From contig NZ_CP073695.1 in NCBI RefSeq assembly GCF_018228765.1, forward strand, positions 868,001-932,000: DNA of 64,000 bases, in the 5' to 3' direction. Below, piece by piece: positions 34,657 through 43,381 of this stretch (position 1 is its first letter; each line of letters begins with the position of its first letter). Made by a program: the position numbers and the translations under genes. The notes beneath the pieces were generated by a model, which worked only from the letters and a program-made list of their open reading frames with translations, ran no database searches and was not told the DNA's origin. This DNA comes from Halorubrum ruber. Lineage in GTDB: Archaea; Halobacteriota; Halobacteria; Halobacteriales; Haloferacaceae.

Positions 34657-35505
34657 ATGCGTATCGTATTCGCGACGGACCTCTCGGACGCGAACGAGGC
34701 GGCGATCGAGTCACGGACCTGTCTCGACTGCCTCGACAACATCGGCGTCACGGAGGTTCATCTGCTGACGGTCGTCCCGGACAACGTCTCCAGCGGGCTG
34801 CCGGGGATGGACGCCGCCACCGACGCCCGCGAGGCGCTCGCCCCGCAGCGCCGCGTGTTCGAGCGCGCGGGGTTCGACGTGGAGACGCACGTCGCCCGCG
34901 GGACCCCGCACCGGCGCATCAACGGCTTGGCCGAGCGCCTCGACGCCGACATGATCGTCGTCGGGTCGCGCGGCGAGGCCCCGCTTCGGAACCGACTCAT
35001 CGGCGGAACCGTCCGCAACGTCGCGCGGACGGCAGTCAGACCGCTGCTCGTCGAGCGAATCGAGGAGACGCCCGACGGCCACGCGGTCAGGAAGGAACAC
35101 CTGTTCCAGAACGTGCTGTATGCGACCGACTTCTCCGAGAACGCGGCACGCGCCTACGACTTCTTCCCGGCGCTGACGGGCGCGACCGAGCGGGCGTCCC
35201 TGCTCCACGTCGGCGGTCGGGAGGACTCGGCGTCGATGCGGGACGCCGAGGAGCGGCTGGACGAACTGGCGAGCGACCTCCGCGATCAGATGGGGATCGA
35301 CGTCGAAACCAGCGTTCGGTCGGGGAACCCCGTCGAGGAGATCACGGCCGAAGAGGAGCGTGTGGGCGCGACGACGACGCTCATCGGCGCGCGCGGGACG
35401 AGTCGGCTCCGGCGGCTCCTCCTCGGCAGCACCGCGGAGTCGATCGTCGCGCGCGGGACGAACAACGTCCTGCTCGTCCCGCCCGAAGCGACGCCGTCGC
35501 GGTGA
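34657..35505 (+). CDS. Universal stress protein with two Usp domains
   Basis: 282 residues from ATG 34657 (MRIVFATDLSDANEAAIESR). Domain 1 spans about 1-145 and domain 2 about 150-278; each opens with an (V/L)(F/Y)ATD(L/F)S strand and ends with the nucleotide-binding loop (GSRGEAPLRNRLIGGTVRNV and GARGTSRLRRLLLGSTAES). Residues CLDCLD near 30 are unusual. An AATATTA box about 27 bases upstream suggests leaderless transcription. Probably a stress-responsive ATP-binding protein; its place beside sulfur-relay genes and a Cys-rich regulator suggests redox stress. Confidence 0.92.
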   Translation: MRIVFATDLSDANEAAIESRTCLDCLDNIGVTEVHLLTVVPDNVSSGLPGMDAATDAREALAPQRRVFERAGFDVETHVARGTPHRRINGLAERLDADMIVVGSRGEAPLRNRLIGGTVRNVARTAVRPLLVERIEETPDGHAVRKEHLFQNVLYATDFSENAARAYDFFPALTGATERASLLHVGGREDSASMRDAEERLDELASDLRDQMGIDVETSVRSGNPVEEITAEEERVGATTTLIGARGTSRLRRLLLGSTAESIVARGTNNVLLVPPEATPSR

Positions 35506-35602
35506 CGTTGCCGCGGTGACTCGGTGCGGTGACGTTGCCGCGGCGACTCGGTCCGGTGCCAGCGGCCGAGGTTTTTGGCAACGGCGCGTCCAAGACGAGG
35601 TG

Positions 35603-36541
35603 ATGACACGCGAGACGATCACGCACCGCGACGGCCACGTGTACGAGTTCGGACCCGAGATGGACCCGGTGTACGAGGCCGCCGACGGCGAGTCGCTGAC
35701 GGTCGAGACGGTGGACAGTCTGAACGGCGAGATTCAGGCGGACGACGACCTGCTCGACGCGATCCCGGAGGAGGTCAACGCCGCCACCGGCCCGATCGCC
35801 GTGGCGGGCGCGAGCCCCGGTGACGTTCTCGCGGTCGAGATCGAGGACGTGCGCGTCGCCGAGGACCGCGGCCGCGTGCTCACCGCGCCCGGATTCGGCC
35901 TGCTTCAGGACGACCCCGATATCGACCACCCCGCGACGCGGATCACTGAGGTCGACGGCGGCGACGCGAGCGGCGCCGCCGACTCCGGCGCGGAGACGAT
36001 CGACTTCGAGGGGATCGACGTGCCGATCGAGCCCGTGATCGGGACGATCGGCGTCGCCACGGGCGGCGAGACGGTCTCGACGCTCACGCCCGACGACCAC
36101 GGCGGCAACCTCGACACGACCGACGTGACCGACGGGACGACCGTCTACTTCCCGGTCTTCCAGGAGGGCGCGATGCTGGCGCTGGGAGACGCGAAGGCCG
36201 CGATGGCCGACGGGGAGATGTGCGGGACCGGCGCCGAGATCGCGGTCGAGGTCGACGCGACGCTCTCGGTGATCGAGGATCCCGCCGTCTCGCCGGACCG
36301 GCCCCTCCTCGACACCGGCGACGCGGTGAAGACGGTCGCGAGCGCCGAGACGATGGAGGAGGCGGTCGAATTGGCGAACGGCGACATGCTGGATCTCCTG
36401 GCGCACGACCACGGGTTCTCGCGCACCGACGCGTACCTCTTTTCGAGCCTCGTCGGCGGCTTAGAGGTCAGCCAGGTGGTCGACCCGCAGGTGACGGCGC
36501 GGAACGCGGTGCCGAGCGAGTACCTCTCGCTGCCGTTCTGA
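35603..36541 (+). CDS. Acetamidase/formamidase family protein
   Basis: 312 residues from ATG 35603 (MTRETITHRDGHVYEFGPEM). FmdA/AmdA family motifs: GPIAVAGASPGDVLAVEIED, PIEPVIGTIGVATGG, DDHGGNLDTTDVTDGTTVYF, PVFQEGAMLALGDAKAAMAD and GEMCGTGAEIAVEVDATLSV. The family hydrolyses short-chain amides (formamide, acetamide) to ammonia and acid with a metal centre. Length is typical. It is 97 bp downstream of usp; between them are two nearly identical GTGACGTTGCCGCGG units. Confidence 0.93.
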   Translation: MTRETITHRDGHVYEFGPEMDPVYEAADGESLTVETVDSLNGEIQADDDLLDAIPEEVNAATGPIAVAGASPGDVLAVEIEDVRVAEDRGRVLTAPGFGLLQDDPDIDHPATRITEVDGGDASGAADSGAETIDFEGIDVPIEPVIGTIGVATGGETVSTLTPDDHGGNLDTTDVTDGTTVYFPVFQEGAMLALGDAKAAMADGEMCGTGAEIAVEVDATLSVIEDPAVSPDRPLLDTGDAVKTVASAETMEEAVELANGDMLDLLAHDHGFSRTDAYLFSSLVGGLEVSQVVDPQVTARNAVPSEYLSLPF

Positions 36542-36577
36542 CCGGCAGCCAGCGGGAAATAGGGCGTCAGCGAGACC

Positions 36578-38614
36578 TCAGCGCTCCGACCGCTCCGCGA
36601 ACCGCCGCGCGGCGTCGCTCAGGCCGGGATCGGTCGCCGTCTCGCTCTCGTCGGCTTCGACCTCGTCGATGTCGGCGTCCGCGTCGTCCGGCGCGTCGGT
36701 ACCGGGGTCGGCGCTTCCGCCGTTGGCGGTGACGTCGGCGTCCGCGTCGTCGTCGGCGTCGAGTCCCACACCGTCATCCGGTCGGTCCCCGACTTCGGAC
36801 GGGTCGGCGTCCGGCGGGTAGTTCAGCTCGGCGGGCGGGACGAAGACGCGCTCGACGGCGCGGACGATCTCGGCGACCTGTTCCTCGTCGAGGCGGTCGG
36901 CGTACGCCTCGCGGACGAGGTCCGGGACCGCGTAGGCGTAGCTGCCACGGCCGGCGTGGCGGATGAGCCCCACGCGCCGGATCGGCCGGTGGCGGCTGTA
37001 CGCGTGGCCGGAGTCGCCGTCGCCGCCGGCGTCGATGTGGGCCGCGACGGGGTCGCTCGCGCCCTCTCGGCGGTAGTGGCGGAGCATCCCGCGCGAGAGC
37101 TCCGGGAGCGCCTCGATCCGCGACCGGAGCTCCTCGATGACGGCCTCTCGGGTGCCGAGTTCGATCGCGTCGTCGAACCGGAGCGCGCTCTCGGCGACGT
37201 CGTCGCGGGTGACCGGGTCGACGTCGTCGGGCGTGCTCGACTCGGATTCCGGGGCGGGCCCCGCGGCGCCGGCGTCCGCGGCGTCAGCATTCGTGGCGTC
37301 GGCGTCCGCGGCGCCACCGTTCGAATCGTTGGTGTCCGCGGCGCCGCTGTCGTCGACCTCGGCGCCGCCGTCGGCGGCCGAGGCGCTCGATTCGGTTGCG
37401 GTCTCGGCCTCCGATTCGTCCGCCTCCTGCGCGCGCTTCTCGGTCGCGGCGACCGCCTCGTCGTACGACTTGAGTACGGACTGGTCGTCGTCACCGTCGC
37501 GGGCGGCGTCGGCTCGCTCAGGGATGCCCGCGGCCCGACCGCCGCCGCCGCGGTACGGCGCCTCTGCCTTGCCCAGCAGCGCCTGCGCGAACTGGTCGGC
37601 CATGTCGCTCAGGTCGCGGGCCTCCTCCAGCTCGCGTTCGAGGTCGGCGATCCGCCGGTCCTTCTTCTCTAACTCCTGTTTGAGGTCGGCGATCTCGGAC
37701 TCGCGGCGCTCCTTCTCGTCGGAGATGGACTCGAGCTCGCCGACGAGGTCGCTGGAGACCGACTTCAGCTCCGGGCGCTCGAAGTCGTCGAGTCCGGGGG
37801 TCGCGCCCGCGTCGAACGTCTCCTTGCGGTGGAACTGGATCCGGCGGATCGACTCGTCCCAGTCGGTCATCAAAAAGGCCTCACCGTCGCCGAGGTCCTC
37901 GACCGCGCTCGCGTACTTCGAGCCGAGGATGCGCCCGACGACCTTCGTGTCGTTGTCCCAGGTGAGCCGGTGCCAGCAGAGCCAGTCGCACTGGGTGATG
38001 AAGTCCTTTTTCACGTCGGCCGGGCGCTGACTGATCCCGACGATGCCGAGGCCGTGTTTCCGGCCGCGCTTGCCTACCTTGATCAGCATCTTCCCCGTCT
38101 CGTCCATCCCGCCGCCCTCGGGGATGTACTCGTGGCACTCCTCGATGACGAGCAGGAAGGGCTTCTTCATCCGCTTCTCCTTCGCGAACAGCTGTTTGAC
38201 GACCTCTAAGAGGAGCTCGTTCGCCGTCTCCTCTTCGAGGTACCCGGAGACGTCGAGGATGATCGGAACGTTCTGTTCGAGGGCCAAGTTGGCGAGCTTC
38301 TCCGCGTGTTCGGGGGAGACAACGATGTCGCACTCGTCGTCAGCGCCGGCGTGAAGAATTTCATATTCTTCCTTTAAACCGTAATATTCACCGTCTGTGT
38401 CCACGATCATGACAGGAAATCCGTTAGATAGCAGATTTTCTATCACGACACTTGCGGTGTTGCTCTTCCCGGACCCGCTCTTCCCCGTGATGAAGGACCG
38501 GCCGGTGAGCACGTCGACGACCGGGAGTTCGACCGGAGAGCCGGGTTCCGCCGTCGCGTCGCCGCCGATCCCCTCGCTGACGTCCGCGACGTGGATCGCC
38601 TCCTCCTCGCTCAT
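36578..38614 (-). CDS. HerA-type (DUF87) DNA translocase/ATPase
   Basis: 678 residues from ATG 38614 (MSEEEAIHVADVSEGIGGDA). The FtsK-HerA core has Walker A GKSGSGKSN, Walker B FLLVIEECHEYIPEGGGMDE and the HerA-type QRPADVKKDFITQCD sensor. Residues about 300-350 are coiled coil (ESISDEKERRESEIADLKQE), followed by a disordered Ala/Asp-rich region and a conserved C-terminal domain (RSRIEALPELSRGMLRHYRR, IRRVGLIRHAGRGSYAYAVP). There is no N-terminal HAS-barrel and no nurA beside it, so it is a HerA relative rather than the canonical end-resection helicase. Confidence 0.88.
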   Translation of the reverse strand: MSEEEAIHVADVSEGIGGDATAEPGSPVELPVVDVLTGRSFITGKSGSGKSNTASVVIENLLSNGFPVMIVDTDGEYYGLKEEYEILHAGADDECDIVVSPEHAEKLANLALEQNVPIILDVSGYLEEETANELLLEVVKQLFAKEKRMKKPFLLVIEECHEYIPEGGGMDETGKMLIKVGKRGRKHGLGIVGISQRPADVKKDFITQCDWLCWHRLTWDNDTKVVGRILGSKYASAVEDLGDGEAFLMTDWDESIRRIQFHRKETFDAGATPGLDDFERPELKSVSSDLVGELESISDEKERRESEIADLKQELEKKDRRIADLERELEEARDLSDMADQFAQALLGKAEAPYRGGGGRAAGIPERADAARDGDDDQSVLKSYDEAVAATEKRAQEADESEAETATESSASAADGGAEVDDSGAADTNDSNGGAADADATNADAADAGAAGPAPESESSTPDDVDPVTRDDVAESALRFDDAIELGTREAVIEELRSRIEALPELSRGMLRHYRREGASDPVAAHIDAGGDGDSGHAYSRHRPIRRVGLIRHAGRGSYAYAVPDLVREAYADRLDEEQVAEIVRAVERVFVPPAELNYPPDADPSEVGDRPDDGVGLDADDDADADVTANGGSADPGTDAPDDADADIDEVEADESETATDPGLSDAARRFAERSER

Positions 38615-38807
38615 ACCCGTGAGAGGTGGCGCCCGCCTCATAAACTATCGCCTCGCTCGTTGGTTGGCGGTGCCGGTGATCGCGAGCGGAGCGCGAGTGG
38701 AGCGGAAGTCAACCGCACGCGGGGCTCAACTGGACCGCACACCGAGCGCGACCGCGACGCGCTCCGGGTCCGCAAGACGTATGCCGCCGCCGGGAGTCAG
38801 GCCGCGC

Positions 38808-39170
38808 ATGGACACCGAGAACACCCTCCTCAACGCGGTGGTCGGCGCTATCGCGTCGGCCGTCCTCTCGTTCACCGGCATCTCACCGCTCCTCGGCGGC
38901 GCGGTCGCCGGGTATTTAAACGGCGACGACGGGCTGCGGGTCGGCGCGCTCTCCGGCGCGATCGCCGCGATCCCGATCGTCGGGCTGCTGCTGCTCGCGC
39001 TGGTTATCCTTCCGTTCCTGGGCGTCTTCGGGTTCCCGCTCGAAGTCGGCCTCGCGGCCGGGGGGATCGTCCTCGTCACGGCTCTCATCGTGTTGGGCGG
39101 CGTCGCTTACTCCGTGGTTCTGAGCGCGCTCGGCGGACTGCTGGGCGTGTACGTAAAAAACGAACTGTAA
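38808..39170 (+). CDS. DUF5518-type small membrane protein
   Basis: 120 residues from ATG 38808 (MDTENTLLNAVVGAIASAVL). Three hydrophobic, Gly-rich segments: AVLSFTGISPLLGGAVAGYL, GLRVGALSGAIAAIPIVGLL and a C-terminal VLSALGGLLGVYV. The GGAVAGYL signature and alternating glycine pattern match haloarchaeal DUF5518 proteins of unknown role. It is the last gene before the long tail array of repeat copy D. Confidence 0.82.
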   Translation: MDTENTLLNAVVGAIASAVLSFTGISPLLGGAVAGYLNGDDGLRVGALSGAIAAIPIVGLLLLALVILPFLGVFGFPLEVGLAAGGIVLVTALIVLGGVAYSVVLSALGGLLGVYVKNEL

Positions 39171-39184
39171 GCCGATCGCTGGTA

Positions 39185-39671
39185 CTTATAAATAGCAGAA
39201 TCCGGATCGGCGGCGGACACCTCCAAAGCCCCAGCCGCTTATTTATAAATAATCGACGGTGGACCGGCGGCGGATACCTCCAAAGCCCCAGTCGCTTACT
39301 TATAAACGATTACTAGCGGATCGACGACGAACACCGCCGAAGCCCCAGTCGTTCGTTTATAAATAGCAGAACCCGGATCGGCGGGGGACACCGCCGAAGC
39401 CCCAGCCGGGAGGACAGCGCACGCTCGCTGCGCTCCTCACTCGGTCGCTCACTCTGTGCGCTCCCTCGTTGCGGTGCTTGCGTCGCCTGCGCTGTCCTCC
39501 CGGCTGCCCCTTCGAGTCCCACCCGACCGCGACAGCACAGCACCTCACGCCTCCCCAGCCTCGTCAGTCGCCGTCGCTTCGCTCCGGCGACTGACTCCCT
39601 CGCGCGTGCTCCTCGCGGCCGCCTTCGGCGGCCACTCGGAGGCACGCGCCACCGTACTGTCTATTTATAAA
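39185..39671 (-). repeat. Structured intergenic element, copy D (longest 57-bp tail)
   Basis: Minus-strand copy, head box TTTATAAA at 39664-39671, 42 bp after the trpS stop. Stem 1 inner pairs CTCC/GGAG, GA/GA, then GTGGCCGCC/GGCGGCCGC. Stem 2: GTCAGTCGCC with GGCGACTGAC. Stem 3: GCCGGGAGGACAGCGCA with its complement ending 39505. The flank has the double change CGAAG (39395-39399) opposite CTTCG (39510-39514). The tail has four units with CAAAG/CGAAG at 39224, 39281, 39338 and 39395, exactly 57 bp apart, each with a TTATAAA box. It fills the 39171-39712 gap. Confidence 0.87.
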
Positions 39672-39712
39672 GAGACGGCGTGAGAATCGGCTCGCGGCTC
39701 AGCGAAGACGCC

Positions 39713-41377
39713 TCAGTGTTCGCCGCCGGTGCCGCGCCGGTCGGAGTCGAGGTCGATGTCGAGGTCGTCGAGGAGTTCCTCGGCCTCCTCGCGCTTCTCC
39801 TGATGGTCTTCGAGGAACTCGCGCATCAGCTCGGCGGCCTGCTCCTTACAGCCGCCACAGAGGCGCTCGCCGTTGACGCACTCGGAGTAGACGGTCTTGG
39901 TGAGCTCGTCGTCGTCGCCCGCGAGCAGGTAGGCGTACAGCTCGTAGACGGGGCACTCGTCGGCCTCGCCGCCCAGTTCGCGCTGCTTCTCGGCGGTGTC
40001 GCGGCCCCCCGTTGTGGCGGCCTTCACCTTGTCGTAGCCGTCCTCGGGATCGTCGAGCAGGGAGATGTGGCTCGCGGGGATCGACGAGGACATCTTCCCG
40101 CCGGTGAGCCCAGTCATGAACCGGTGGTAGATCGAGGAGGGCTGCCGGAAGCCGAACCCGTCGTGGTCGATCTCGACCTCTCGGGCGACCGACTCGGCCT
40201 CGCTCCGGGTGAGGTCGAACGCGTCGACGTGGCCCTCGAACACGCGCTTCTCGCCGTCGACCGCCTCGATGAGCGCCTCGAACGCCTCGTCGGTCGCGTT
40301 GCGGTCAAAGAACCGCACGCGCGGCCGGAGGGGCTCCTTCCCGCCGGCTTCGAGCTTGTCGAGCGCGGTCGACTTCGCGGCCGCGAGGTCGACGCTCTCG
40401 CGGTCGCTCTCGGGCGGCTCGTAGTCGGCCAGCCACGCGGCGGCGTCCTCGCAGCGCACGTCCGCGTCGGAATCGGACGCCTCCGCGGCGAGCGCGTCGT
40501 AGGCGGCCCGGACCAGCCGACGCTCGTCGTCGTCGAGCTCGAAGGAGGCGAACGCCTCGGTCACCTTGAAGTAGCGCACCCGGGTCGCGAGGTCCCGAGT
40601 GAGCCGGACGTGCGGGTCCTGGTCCGGGCCGACCGGAATGACGGTCGGCTTCGGCTCGTCGACGAGCTGGGGGTAGAGGATGTCCGCGGTCTGGGTGATC
40701 ACGCTCTGCATGTGCGAGATGTTCGTCTCGCCGTCGAAGCCGTAGATCGCCTCGAACTCCGAGAAGTTCGCCTTCGACCCCAGCTCGAAGCCGAGGTCCT
40801 GGACCTGGCGGTTGTCGGACTGGCGGTACAGCTCACCCTCCTCGGCGTCGAAGCCGAGCGCGAGCAGCGAGAGGAGGTAGTTGCGGGCGTGCTCGTCGAT
40901 CTCGTCCCACGACATCCCGCGGGCGGAGTGGGCCTCGAGGTCGGCGATGAGGCCGAACGCGTCGCCGCCCTGCCGTTGGTGCCAAATGATCTCGTCGAAC
41001 ACGAGCTTGTGGCCGATGTGCGGGTCGCCGGTGGGCATGAACCCGGACAGCGCCGCGAACGGCTCGTCGTTCGCCATCGCCTCCGCGACCGCGTCGTACT
41101 CGCGGTGCCCGAAGATGACCCCGCGGCGCATCAGGTAGTGGGGGTCCGGCACCTCGTCGGCGACCTCGTCGAACGCCTCGATGCCGAACTCGGCGAACAG
41201 GTCCGCGTAGTCCCCGACCGACGCCGACCCCCACGGGTCGAGCGCGACGTCCTCGGTCGGCTCGTCCGCGCGCTCGGTCCCGCCGTCGGTCCGGGGAGGC
41301 GCCGGCGCCTCGCGGGCGGCGTCGGACTCGCGCCCGCCGCCCGCCGGCGTCGCCCCCTCGGGGGTGTCCTCGTCCAT
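39713..41377 (-). CDS. trpS: Tryptophan--tRNA ligase
   Basis: 554 residues, MDEDTPEGATPAGGGRESDA. Class I motifs: HIGH-type GDPHIGH (in GFMPTGDPHIGHKLVFDEII) and KMSKS-type GGKMSSS. Other landmarks are GLIADLEAHSARGMSWDEID, TQTADILYPQL, PVGPDQDPHVRLTRD and SSIYHRFMTGLTG. It is archaeal/eukaryal in type, with an acidic N-terminal extension of about 45 residues. A C-terminal CxxC (CGGC) near residue 515 could bind zinc. Repeat copy D begins 42 bp after the stop. Confidence 0.96.
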   Translation of the reverse strand: MDEDTPEGATPAGGGRESDAAREAPAPPRTDGGTERADEPTEDVALDPWGSASVGDYADLFAEFGIEAFDEVADEVPDPHYLMRRGVIFGHREYDAVAEAMANDEPFAALSGFMPTGDPHIGHKLVFDEIIWHQRQGGDAFGLIADLEAHSARGMSWDEIDEHARNYLLSLLALGFDAEEGELYRQSDNRQVQDLGFELGSKANFSEFEAIYGFDGETNISHMQSVITQTADILYPQLVDEPKPTVIPVGPDQDPHVRLTRDLATRVRYFKVTEAFASFELDDDERRLVRAAYDALAAEASDSDADVRCEDAAAWLADYEPPESDRESVDLAAAKSTALDKLEAGGKEPLRPRVRFFDRNATDEAFEALIEAVDGEKRVFEGHVDAFDLTRSEAESVAREVEIDHDGFGFRQPSSIYHRFMTGLTGGKMSSSIPASHISLLDDPEDGYDKVKAATTGGRDTAEKQRELGGEADECPVYELYAYLLAGDDDELTKTVYSECVNGERLCGGCKEQAAELMREFLEDHQEKREEAEELLDDLDIDLDSDRRGTGGEH

Positions 41378-41469
41378 ACCACCTCTCCCGTCGGTCGACG
41401 CAAAAACCGTTCGCTTGCGCGGGAGCGGTTGTCACGCGTCGGGCGGGGACAGCTGTCCCCCGCATCGGG

Positions 41470-42279
41470 TCACTCCGCCTGCGGCACCAGTCGCGTCGCG
41501 GTCGCCTTCCACCGGATCGAGACCGGGTCGCCGGGAGCGAGGCCGAGCCGATCGATGCTCTCGGCCGTGATCAGCGCGGCGACCGCGACCCCGTCCGAGC
41601 CCCCCTCGGCGTCGTCCGCCTCGCCCGAGTCCGCCGCCGCCCCTACCGCGATCCGAAGCGTCGACACCGTCTCGCCGGGGTCGACGGCGGAGATTCGCCC
41701 GTTGAGGCGGTTCCGCGCGCTCGTCGCGTCCGGGTCGACCGCGTCGGCCGCGTCGTTGACCGTGACCGCGTCGGCGCCGATCCGGACCTGGACCGCGTCG
41801 CCGACGGCCACCGTCCCGCGGTCGTCGCCGGAGTCGTCGGCCTCACCGCCTCCACCGTGGAGCCCGGAGAGCTCGCCGACCGGGGTGTCGACGACCGCGA
41901 GCTCTCCGTCGACGGCGGTCACGGTGCCGTCGAGTACCGTCTCCGGCACCGCCGCGGTCGCAGCGAGGACGGCCTGGAGCCGGTCGTAGCGGTCGAGCAG
42001 CGCGCGGCCGGACGCCGCGAGCCGGCTCCCGCCGCCGCCCTCGCCGCCGCGGCGCCGCTCGACGAGCGTCCCATAGGCCTCCTCTAAGTCCTCGATCCGC
42101 GAGAGCGCTCGGGCCCGGGAGCGTCCGAGGTCCGCGGCCGCGCCCGCGACGGACCCCGCCGCGTCGACCGCGCGCAGCAGCGCCGCGTCCCGACCGTCGA
42201 ACTCGACGCCGTCCTCGATGAGCGCGGCGCGGCCGCGACCCGCCGCCGCGTCCGGATCGGATTCGGTCGGCTCTCCCAT
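41470..42279 (-). CDS. ModE-like molybdate/tungstate regulator (wHTH plus TOBE)
   Basis: 269 residues from ATG 42279 (MGEPTESDPDAAAGRGRAAL). Residues about 25-105 match the ModE winged helix: DAALLRAVDAAGSVAGAAAD, LSRIEDLEEAYGTLVERRRG, GGGGSRLAASGRALLDRYDR. Two TOBE-like oxyanion-binding folds follow (about 115-190 and 200-269: VLDGTVTAVDGELAVVDTPV; NRLNGRISAVDPGETVSTLR), separated by an acidic insert. It is divergent from the tungstate transporter, whose start region carries a ModE-like palindrome. Expected role: metal-oxyanion-dependent repression. Confidence 0.86.
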   Translation of the reverse strand: MGEPTESDPDAAAGRGRAALIEDGVEFDGRDAALLRAVDAAGSVAGAAADLGRSRARALSRIEDLEEAYGTLVERRRGGEGGGGSRLAASGRALLDRYDRLQAVLAATAAVPETVLDGTVTAVDGELAVVDTPVGELSGLHGGGGEADDSGDDRGTVAVGDAVQVRIGADAVTVNDAADAVDPDATSARNRLNGRISAVDPGETVSTLRIAVGAAADSGEADDAEGGSDGVAVAALITAESIDRLGLAPGDPVSIRWKATATRLVPQAE

Positions 42280-42351
42280 GTCCCGCGGTTGCGGCCGGGC
42301 CGTGATGGCGTTTTCGACCGGCCGGGACCCCTCGCTTGCCGCGGCACGCAA

Positions 42352-42358
42352 CTTATAT
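42352..42358 (+). promoter_or_regulatory. TATA box of the tungstate transporter operon
   Basis: CTTATAT, centred about 29 bases before the ATG at 42384, predicts a start of transcription within a few bases of the start codon, inside or at the edge of the palindrome at 42374-42397. Confidence 0.55.
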
Positions 42359-42373
42359 GTGGGACCGCACCAC

Positions 42374-42397
42374 CGTTGTATCTATGCTGATACAACG
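42374..42397. promoter_or_regulatory. Perfect palindrome over the tupA start, candidate ModE operator
   Basis: CGTTGTATC (42374-42382), six bases, then GATACAACG (42389-42397). The ATG (42384-42386) lies in the spacer. The CG-T-x-TA...TA-x-A-CG layout with a 6-bp spacer resembles bacterial ModE boxes. Binding here would block transcription start and translation. Confidence 0.6.
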
Positions 42398-43379
42398 ACG
42401 GAAGTTCGTGGCGGCGCTGGGCGCCGGAGCGGTCGCGAGTACGGCCGGCTGTTCGTCGACGGACGGCGGCAACGGGGACGGAGGCGACGGGGGGAGCGGC
42501 GACGGAAGCGGGGGTAACGGAACCGACGGCGGCGAAAGCCCCGAGGAGTCGATCGGCGTCGCCGGCGAGACGCTGACGCTCACGACGACGACGAGCACGT
42601 ACGACACCGGGCTCTTAAACGAGATCCACACGGACTTCGAGGAGATGTACGGCGTCACCGTCGACGCCGTCGCGCAGGGGACCGGCGCGGCGTTGGAGAC
42701 CGCCCGCAACGGCGACTCGGACATCGTGATGGTCCACGCCCGCGGGCTCGAGGACGAGTTCATGCGGAACGGGTACGGGATCAACCGCCGGGACCTGATG
42801 TTCAACGACTTCGTGATCGTCGGGCCCGAAAGCGACCCGGCGGGGATCGAGGGGATGGGATCCGCGACGGAGGCGCTGACGGCGATCGCCGAGGCGCAGG
42901 CGCAGTTCGTCTCCCGGGGCGACAACTCCGGGACGCACACGAAAGAGCTGAACCTCTGGGAGGCGGCCGGCACCGAGCCCGGCGGCGACTGGTATCAGGA
43001 GACCGGTACCGGGATGGGCGAGGCGCTGAACATCGCCAACCAGCAGGGCGCGTACACGCTGTCGGACCGCGGGACCTACATCTCGCAGCGCTCGGAGATC
43101 GACCTGACGATCCTCGTTCAGGGGCCGATCGAGGACGGCCCGGAGATCCTCGCGAACCCGTACGGGGTCATGGCGGTGAACCCCGGCGTCCACGACAACG
43201 CCAACTACGACCTCGCGATGGCGTACATCGGCTGGATCACCAGCCCGGAGGTCCAGGAGTCCATCTCGGAGTATCAGGTGAACGGCGAGCAGCTGTTCTT
43301 CCCCGAGGCCGTCTCCGAGGACCCGAACTTCCAGCAGTACGTTCCGGAGGGTTGGAGTAGCGAGAGCGACGACGAGTAG
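42384..43379 (+). CDS. tupA: Tungstate-type ABC transporter substrate-binding lipoprotein
   Basis: 331 residues from ATG 42384 ([20 protein letters not shown]). A Tat motif ([19 protein letters not shown]) with lipobox Cys and a Gly/Asn/Asp linker precedes the binding domain: [97 protein letters not shown] and [13 protein letters not shown]. The TTTST and SRGDNSGTH motifs are typical of TupA/WtpA-type tungstate binders. It overlaps the palindrome described separately and heads tupABC. Confidence 0.9.
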   Translation: MLIQRRKFVAALGAGAVASTAGCSSTDGGNGDGGDGGSGDGSGGNGTDGGESPEESIGVAGETLTLTTTTSTYDTGLLNEIHTDFEEMYGVTVDAVAQGTGAALETARNGDSDIVMVHARGLEDEFMRNGYGINRRDLMFNDFVIVGPESDPAGIEGMGSATEALTAIAEAQAQFVSRGDNSGTHTKELNLWEAAGTEPGGDWYQETGTGMGEALNIANQQGAYTLSDRGTYISQRSEIDLTILVQGPIEDGPEILANPYGVMAVNPGVHDNANYDLAMAYIGWITSPEVQESISEYQVNGEQLFFPEAVSEDPNFQQYVPEGWSSESDDE

Positions 43380-43381
43380 CC

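Noticed and set aside
39224..39400. 57-bp repeats as a CRISPR array
   Set aside because: The units are contiguous, without unique spacers, drift between units, and are part of the larger element; no cas gene is present.
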